Assembly: GCA_002425885.1 (NCBI GenBank)
Contig: DINC01000104.1
Location: 1 to 16,911, forward strand
Source of the DNA: Spirochaetia bacterium UBA5550
GTDB lineage: Bacteria; Spirochaetota; UBA4802; UBA5550
Reading direction: 5' to 3'
DNA: 16,911 nucleotides
The position numbers and the translations under genes are program-made. Shown here piece by piece: positions 15,127 to 16,911 of this stretch. Numbering within the stretch: the first letter of the stretch is position 1; every line of letters starts with the position of its first letter. The notes beneath the pieces are model-generated. The model was not told the DNA's origin. It made no database searches and saw nothing but the letters and a program-made list of their open reading frames with translations.

Positions 15127-16161
15127 TTAAAATTTTTTTCCTGAAATAAAGTCTGTTATTCTCTGTGCAATAGATGAGCTGTGAGCGCATGGTATATCAT
15201 GCCCCATGCCGTTTACAAGCATCAATGACGCCCCGTTCACAAGCTGTGAACATTTCACTCCATGAGGATAAAGAATAAGAGGATCATTTTTACCATGAAT
15301 AAACAGTGCGGGTTTTGAAACTTTCTTCAGCCCGTCATACCTTGAACCGGAGGAGATTATTGCATGTAACTGCTGCGGTAATGCCAGCGGATTATAGGCT
15401 CTCCTCTTCCGCATATTAAAAAACACTCTTCCGGAAACGGACTTTATATCAGCAGAAGAAAGCTCTTCATTCCTGAAGAGCTGCCATATCCCGAGATGCA
15501 GTTTTATTATATTTTTTTCACTCTTTATTATTCCATATCTGCAGCTTATACGTACTACATTCCACACAGTTTTCCAGGGCACATGAGGGAGTTCGGTATC
15601 GCTGAGGTTCGCGGAAGACATTATTGATATAAGGCTCTTAACTCTACCAGGGTATAATATCGCCATCTGCTGAGCGATCATACCCCCCATTGAAACTCCG
15701 ATTATATGCGCCTCTCCGATTTTGAGTTTATCAAGAACAGAGATTCCATCAGCAGACATTTCAGAAAAGGTATATCTCCAATGGGGATACCCCTCCATCC
15801 AGTCCGACATCCCTGTAGATCTGTTGTCGAAGAGAATCACTCTGTATCCGCTTTCAGTAAGCTCTTTTACAAAACATGGCGGCCACCATAAAGAATCAGC
15901 CGCAATACCTGTCACAAGGAGAATGTCACCTTTTGAAACTCCCGCAGGTTCCACCGTTTTATACCATATGCGGAAACCTGAGGTATCCGCATAACCTGTT
16001 TCGCCGGGAAGCTCATCCGCAGGTTCAGAATTAATTACATCCTCAATAATACTATCCGTAACATCAGGGAGTGACGGGCCTGTTGCAAAAACAGCCGCAA
16101 ATATGAATACTGCAAATATTAATATCAGTGAGAGGCAAACAATCAGAATCTTCCTGGTCAT
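15127..16161 (-). CDS. Membrane-anchored or exported alpha/beta hydrolase
   Basis: Residues 5-27 form a strong hydrophobic segment after a short basic start (MTRK), either an uncleaved anchor or a signal peptide, so the catalytic domain is probably outside the cytoplasm. The alpha/beta hydrolase fold follows: LLVTGIAADSLWWPP near 81-95 (oxyanion region), FDNRSTGMSD at 111-120, nucleophile elbow GVSMGG with S157, acid D293 (HGKNDPL) and H321 (GMGHDIP). The substrate is unknown; esterase, lipase or haloperoxidase-like activities are typical. The ATG overlaps the stop of the C-N hydrolase gene by four bases, so the two are co-expressed. Confidence 0.85.
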   Translation of the reverse strand: MTRKILIVCLSLILIFAVFIFAAVFATGPSLPDVTDSIIEDVINSEPADELPGETGYADTSGFRIWYKTVEPAGVSKGDILLVTGIAADSLWWPPCFVKELTESGYRVILFDNRSTGMSDWMEGYPHWRYTFSEMSADGISVLDKLKIGEAHIIGVSMGGMIAQQMAILYPGRVKSLISIMSSANLSDTELPHVPWKTVWNVVRISCRYGIIKSEKNIIKLHLGIWQLFRNEELSSADIKSVSGRVFFNMRKRRAYNPLALPQQLHAIISSGSRYDGLKKVSKPALFIHGKNDPLILYPHGVKCSQLVNGASLMLVNGMGHDIPCAHSSSIAQRITDFISGKKF

Positions 16162-16911
16162 CTGTTTATCCTGAAATCATCGGCATCCATCCACGCCGGG
16201 AATTCCTTTCTATATTCCAGAAGCTCCCCTGATGAAAGCTCAACAGTTTTAACAGAGGGCTCCGGCCCTGAGGAACAAATCTCCTCCCCCCTGAAACCTA
16301 TAACGCATGAACCGCCGCAATATTCTATCCCGCTGCCGTCAATGCCGGTGCGGTTAATCCCGGCCACATAACACTGGTTTTCAATTGCCCTGGCCCGTAG
16401 AAGTGTATCCCAATGGGACATCCTCACAGCAGGCCAGTTGGCACAGTAGAAGGCAAGGTCATATCTGTCAGAAGTATTCCTTGACCAGACCGGGAACCGC
16501 AGATCATAGCAGATAAAAGGACGGACTCTCCACCCCTTTATATTAACTGTCAGAGTCTCTTTACCGCTTGTATATTTTTTATCCTCACCGCCCATCCTGA
16601 AGAGATGCCTTTTATCATAAACAGAAACAGCACCATCGGGTGAGGTTAAAATAACACGATTGAAAAACTGTCCGTTCTCCTTTATAATAAGGCTCCCTGC
16701 AACATGAACATTAAACACTCTGCTCCACTCCCGCATTGCTGAAACAGTTTTTCCATCCATATCCTCGGCAAATTCCCCGGTATTCATGGTAAAACCTGTT
16801 GTAAACATCTCAGGCAGAAGGATCAGATCACTCATACCTTTCAATCCTCTGACCAGAGATGCGATCATTGCAATATTGTCAGAAACAGAATGCCATATAA
16901 TATCTGACTGG
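16158..16911 (-). CDS. Carbon-nitrogen hydrolase, omega-amidase (YafV)-like; 5' end outside the window
   Basis: A nitrilase-superfamily amidohydrolase with the complete Glu-Lys-Cys triad. Counted from the Met codon at 16868 these are E20 (LLPEMFTTGF), K86 (YDKRHLF) and C120 (FICYDLRFP). The FTTGF, KRHLF and C-terminal RKEFPAWMDADDF features are those of YafV/omega-amidase, which hydrolyses alpha-ketoglutaramate or ketosuccinamate as metabolite repair. The frame stays open above that Met to the window edge (from 16910: QSDIIWHSVSDN), which matches the family N terminus, so the true start is just outside and the internal Met is not the start. It is cotranscribed with the alpha/beta hydrolase. 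Confidence 0.88.
   Translation of the reverse strand, partial: QSDIIWHSVSDNIAMIASLVRGLKGMSDLILLPEMFTTGFTMNTGEFAEDMDGKTVSAMREWSRVFNVHVAGSLIIKENGQFFNRVILTSPDGAVSVYDKRHLFRMGGEDKKYTSGKETLTVNIKGWRVRPFICYDLRFPVWSRNTSDRYDLAFYCANWPAVRMSHWDTLLRARAIENQCYVAGINRTGIDGSGIEYCGGSCVIGFRGEEICSSGPEPSVKTVELSSGELLEYRKEFPAWMDADDFRINR

Overview
The window looks like chromosomal DNA of an anaerobic bacterium that uses Shine-Dalgarno sites, has sigma-54 (RpoN)-type promoters and decodes UGA as selenocysteine. The evidence is an orange-protein (ORP)-type gene cluster of the kind described as anaerobe-specific in Desulfovibrio, a peroxiredoxin whose catalytic Cys codon is TGA followed by a bacterial SECIS-like hairpin, and two good -24/-12 promoters. 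The base composition is moderately AT-rich. The phylum cannot be fixed from the sequence; Desulfobacterota or Spirochaetota would fit. There are no rRNA, tRNA, CRISPR or insertion-sequence features.

Layout. (1) 1-1500: inositol-3-phosphate synthase behind a sigma-54-like promoter, closed by a bidirectional terminator. (2) 1525-2250, minus strand: a selenoprotein peroxiredoxin that naive gene calling splits into two ORFs at the UGA. (3) 2251-2647: a 397-bp regulatory gap holding a palindromic candidate operator next to the peroxiredoxin gene, a cluster of ATTGCA half-sites and a near-perfect sigma-54 promoter that ends only a few bases before the first ATG of the next operon. (4) 2648-8836, plus strand: NifX-like protein, ORP-like protein, a long hairpin (possible attenuator), MBL-fold metal-dependent hydrolase, radical SAM protein, two MinD-type ATPases with inserted 2x[4Fe-4S] ferredoxin domains, Mrp/NBP35 ATPase, a second NifX-like protein, and a small unknown protein after a hairpin with a period-8 repeat. 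(5) 8857-12071, minus strand: MFS exporter and U32-family (RlhA/TrhP-like) protein. (6) 12300-15121: trkA-trkH potassium uptake operon with a consensus sigma-70 promoter. (7) 15127-16911, minus strand: membrane-anchored alpha/beta hydrolase translationally coupled to a carbon-nitrogen hydrolase (omega-amidase/YafV-like) whose 5' end lies outside the window.

The most interesting part is region 4. In Desulfovibrio the ORP genes (NifX-like, ORP, Mrp, two ferredoxin-MinD ATPases) form two divergent operons controlled by sigma-54 and a cognate activator. Here the same parts lie in one direction behind one sigma-54 promoter, and an MBL hydrolase and a radical SAM protein with an extra cysteine set are built into the middle. 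I infer a metal-cluster (possibly Mo/Cu or Fe-S) assembly or carrier system with a radical SAM step, by analogy to NifB/NifX in FeMo-co synthesis. That inference is untested, and no activator gene is present in the window.
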